The translations under genes were made by a program, and so were the position numbers. This document shows positions 6,244 through 7,984 of a stretch of DNA of 7,984 nt, piece after piece. How positions within the stretch are numbered: position 1 is the first letter of the stretch; each line of letters starts with the position of its first letter. The notes beneath the pieces were generated by a model. The model saw only the letters and a program-made list of their open reading frames with translations. It ran no database searches and was not told the DNA's origin. The DNA comes from Alphaproteobacteria bacterium (GTDB lineage Bacteria; Pseudomonadota; Alphaproteobacteria; CACIAM-22H2): positions 1-7,984 of the forward strand of contig VGDA01000154.1 of the NCBI GenBank assembly GCA_016869915.1. The letters run 5' to 3'.

Positions 6244-7164
6244 TCAGCGCAGCCGCGCCACCGCGGCCGCGACCATGTCCTCGGCCCGCGCGGCGTCGTC
6301 GATGACGCCGCCAAGCGTGAAGAACGGATGGAGCATGCCGGGGAAGCAGGCGTAGTCGACCGGCACGCCCTCGTCGCGCAGGCGCCCGGCATAGGCCGCG
6401 TCCTCGTCGACCAGCGGGTCGTGCTCGGCCGCGATCACCAGCGCGGGCGCGACGCCGCGCAGCACCGGGCAGAGCAGCGGCGAGGCGCGCCAGTCCGCGC
6501 GCATCGCGCGGTCGGGGACGTAGCGGTCGTAGAACCATCGCAGCGCCGCGGTCGTGAGCATGTAGCCCTCGGCGTTGCGGACATGCGCGTCGGTCTCGCG
6601 CACCAGGTCGACGACCGGGTAGACGAGCACCTGCAGCGCGATGCGCGGCGCGCCCGCGTCGCGCGCCATCAGCGCGACGACGGCCGCGAGCGTGCCGCCC
6701 GCGCTGTCGCCCGCGACCACCAGCCGGCCCGCGTCGCCGCCAAGCCGCGCGGCCTCTCGCGCGCACCAGGCCGTCGCGTCCCACGCGTCGTGCAGCGCCG
6801 CCGGGAAGGGATGCTCCGGCGCGAGCCGGTACTCGACCGAGACGACCGCGCAATCCCCCTTCAGCGCCAGGCGCCGGCAGGTCGTGTCGTAGCCCTCGAC
6901 GCTGCCCACGACCCAGCCGCCGCCATGCAGGTAGACCATCAGCGGCCGCGGCGCGCCGTCGTCGCGCGGCACGTAGAGCCGCGCGGGCACGGGCCCGTCG
7001 CGGCCCGGGATCGAGATGTCCTCGACGCGCGCGACCTCGGGCCGCGGCGGCTGCAGCCGCGCGCGCTGCGCCGCGTACATCGTCCTGAGCTCCGGCGGGG
7101 AGAGGCCGGTCGGCAGGTCGCCCGCGAGCTCCATGGCGCGCCTTGCCTGCGGGGTGAGGGTCAT
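6244..7164 (-). CDS. Alpha/beta hydrolase of the hormone-sensitive-lipase (family IV) type
   Basis: 306-residue serine hydrolase. The oxyanion-hole motif HGGGW is at 80-84, the nucleophile elbow GDSAGG at 152-157 (Ser154), the acid residue is Asp249 in EHDPLVDE, and the catalytic base is His279 in GMLHPF; this is a complete family IV triad. EYRLAPEHPFPAAL (111-124) is also diagnostic. A cap helix region occupies about residues 1-45. No signal peptide is seen, so it acts in the cytoplasm. Family members hydrolyse small esters; some act on acylated or lactone substrates. The ATG at 7164 overlaps the stop of the upstream dehydrogenase-like gene (ATGA, 7161-7164) and has AAAGG about eight bases upstream. 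Its coupling to that gene suggests a role in the same pathway, perhaps releasing an ester-, lactone- or acyl-protected amino compound. The actual substrate is unknown. Confidence 0.92.
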   Translation of the reverse strand: MTLTPQARRAMELAGDLPTGLSPPELRTMYAAQRARLQPPRPEVARVEDISIPGRDGPVPARLYVPRDDGAPRPLMVYLHGGGWVVGSVEGYDTTCRRLALKGDCAVVSVEYRLAPEHPFPAALHDAWDATAWCAREAARLGGDAGRLVVAGDSAGGTLAAVVALMARDAGAPRIALQVLVYPVVDLVRETDAHVRNAEGYMLTTAALRWFYDRYVPDRAMRADWRASPLLCPVLRGVAPALVIAAEHDPLVDEDAAYAGRLRDEGVPVDYACFPGMLHPFFTLGGVIDDAARAEDMVAAAVARLR

Positions 7165-7984
7165 GCGCGCGGCCTTTCCGACCTCGGGTCGTGCATGGGC
7201 CGCAGGCTGGCGCGCGCGGCGAAGCGCGTGCCGGCGACCTCGATCTCCCAGCGCGCGCCGAGCAGTTCCGCCTCCCCCTCGCCGGCCTCGACGGGCACGT
7301 AGCCCAGCCCGATGGCGGCGCCGAGATGGTGGCCGTAGGCGCCCGACGTGACGCGGCCGACGATCCGCCCGTCGCGCAGGATCGGCTCGTTGTGGAAGAG
7401 CAGCGGCTGCGGGTCGTCGAGCCGGAACTGCAGCATCCGCCGGCGCAGGCCCTGCGCGGCGCGCTCGAGCACCGCGGCGCGGCCGACGAAGTCGCCGAAG
7501 CGCCCCGCCTTCTTGCCCGTCTTCACCGCGAAGCCGAGCCCGGCCTCCAGCACGTGGTCCTCGCAGCTGATGTCGTGGCCATGGTGGCGATAGGCCTTCT
7601 CGATGCGGCAGGGCCGCATCCCCATCCCGTCGCCGCGCGCGGCGACCACGTCGAAGACGTGCCGCGCCATGTCCGATGGCACGTAGAGCTCCCAGCCCAG
7701 CTCGCCCACGTAGGTGATGCGATGCGCGCGCGCCATCGCCATGCCGATCTCGATCGTGCGCGCGGTGCCGAAGGGGAAGGCGGCGTTCGAGAGGTCGGCA
7801 TCCACGAGCGGCGCCAGCAGCTCGCGCGCGCGCGGCCCCATGACGGCGATGCAGGCCTCGCCCGACGTGACGTCCGTGGCGACGCAGCGCGCGTCGGCCG
7901 GGATGTGCCGCCTGAGCCAGTCGAGGTCGCGCGGCACGGTCGCGGAGCCCGTGACGACGAGGAACTCGGTCTCCGAGAGCCGCG
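7161..7984 (-). CDS. Dimethylglycine/sarcosine dehydrogenase-like protein, C-terminal GcvT folate domain, partial
   Basis: The frame stays open to the right edge, so only the last 273 residues or so are visible; a GTG at 7937 is an internal valine codon, not the start. The visible part is a GcvT-type aminomethyltransferase fold plus its C-terminal barrel. Counting from the edge, YVGELGWELYVP is at 91-102, EKAYRHHGHD at 128-137, LEAGLGFAVK at 145-154, NEPILRDG at 198-205, TSGAYGHHLG at 212-221, and the ending RPMHDPRSER at 261-270. This wording is typical of FAD enzymes of the dimethylglycine/sarcosine dehydrogenase family, where the domain passes the one-carbon unit released by N-demethylation to tetrahydrofolate. 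An N-terminal FAD domain is expected beyond the window but not seen. A stand-alone GcvT-like protein is the alternative. Its stop overlaps the hydrolase start. Confidence 0.88.
   Translation of the reverse strand, partial: RLSETEFLVVTGSATVPRDLDWLRRHIPADARCVATDVTSGEACIAVMGPRARELLAPLVDADLSNAAFPFGTARTIEIGMAMARAHRITYVGELGWELYVPSDMARHVFDVVAARGDGMGMRPCRIEKAYRHHGHDISCEDHVLEAGLGFAVKTGKKAGRFGDFVGRAAVLERAAQGLRRRMLQFRLDDPQPLLFHNEPILRDGRIVGRVTSGAYGHHLGAAIGLGYVPVEAGEGEAELLGARWEIEVAGTRFAARASLRPMHDPRSERPRA

Noticed and set aside
4718..6853. Upstream extension of the binding-protein frame to nearly 990 codons
   Set aside because: The extension overlaps the FAD oxidoreductase and hydrolase in another frame. 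The signal peptide at 4717 and its strong ribosome site define the true start.

Overview
This is very GC-rich DNA (about 70% or more by eye). All recognisable genes lie on the minus strand, packed almost end to end. Codon third positions are overwhelmingly G or C, and GTG/TTG starts and ATGA stop/start overlaps are common. With a polar-amino-acid ABC importer, a dimethylglycine-dehydrogenase-type protein and a split YeeE/YedE transporter, it looks like a proteobacterial chromosome, most likely a high-GC alphaproteobacterium, though a betaproteobacterium is not excluded. No rRNA, tRNA, CRISPR array, insertion sequence or phage gene was seen.

Layout in transcription order, right to left. (1) The C-terminal part of a dimethylglycine/sarcosine-dehydrogenase-like protein with a GcvT-type folate domain runs off the right edge (7161-7984). 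(2) A hormone-sensitive-lipase-type alpha/beta hydrolase (6244-7164) overlaps it by 4 bases. (3) After a 141-base spacer comes a DadA/PuuB-like FAD amine or amino-acid oxidoreductase (4714-6102, TTG start). (4) A family-3 periplasmic amino-acid-binding protein (3890-4717) and two HisM/GlnP-type permeases (3218-3880 and 2505-3221) form an importer with no ATPase in the window. (5) An argininosuccinate-lyase-family enzyme (978-2483) ends this block. (6) Behind a separate candidate promoter lie the two halves of a split YeeE/YedE sulfur transporter (385-816 and 1-376, the latter cut by the left edge).

The first seven genes read as one catabolic operon. An amino-acid-like compound is bound in the periplasm and imported. 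A C-N lyase of the aspartase/fumarase superfamily, an FAD oxidase and a folate-linked demethylating dehydrogenase could then dismantle an N-substituted or N-methylated amino acid; the hydrolase could open an ester or related bond. The lyase keeps the superfamily catalytic motifs but lacks the argininosuccinate-recognition motif of true ArgH. It is therefore best seen as a lyase of another N-substituted aspartate, in the manner of EDDS lyase, rather than as an arginine-biosynthesis gene. This pathway is inference; the families are well supported.

The YeeE pair appears independent of that operon. It has a good sigma70-like promoter whose spacer holds a perfect 6+6 inverted repeat, and a 14-codon leader frame whose stop overlaps the chosen GTG start. 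Long open frames on the plus strand and in other minus frames are GC-driven shadows and are not annotated.
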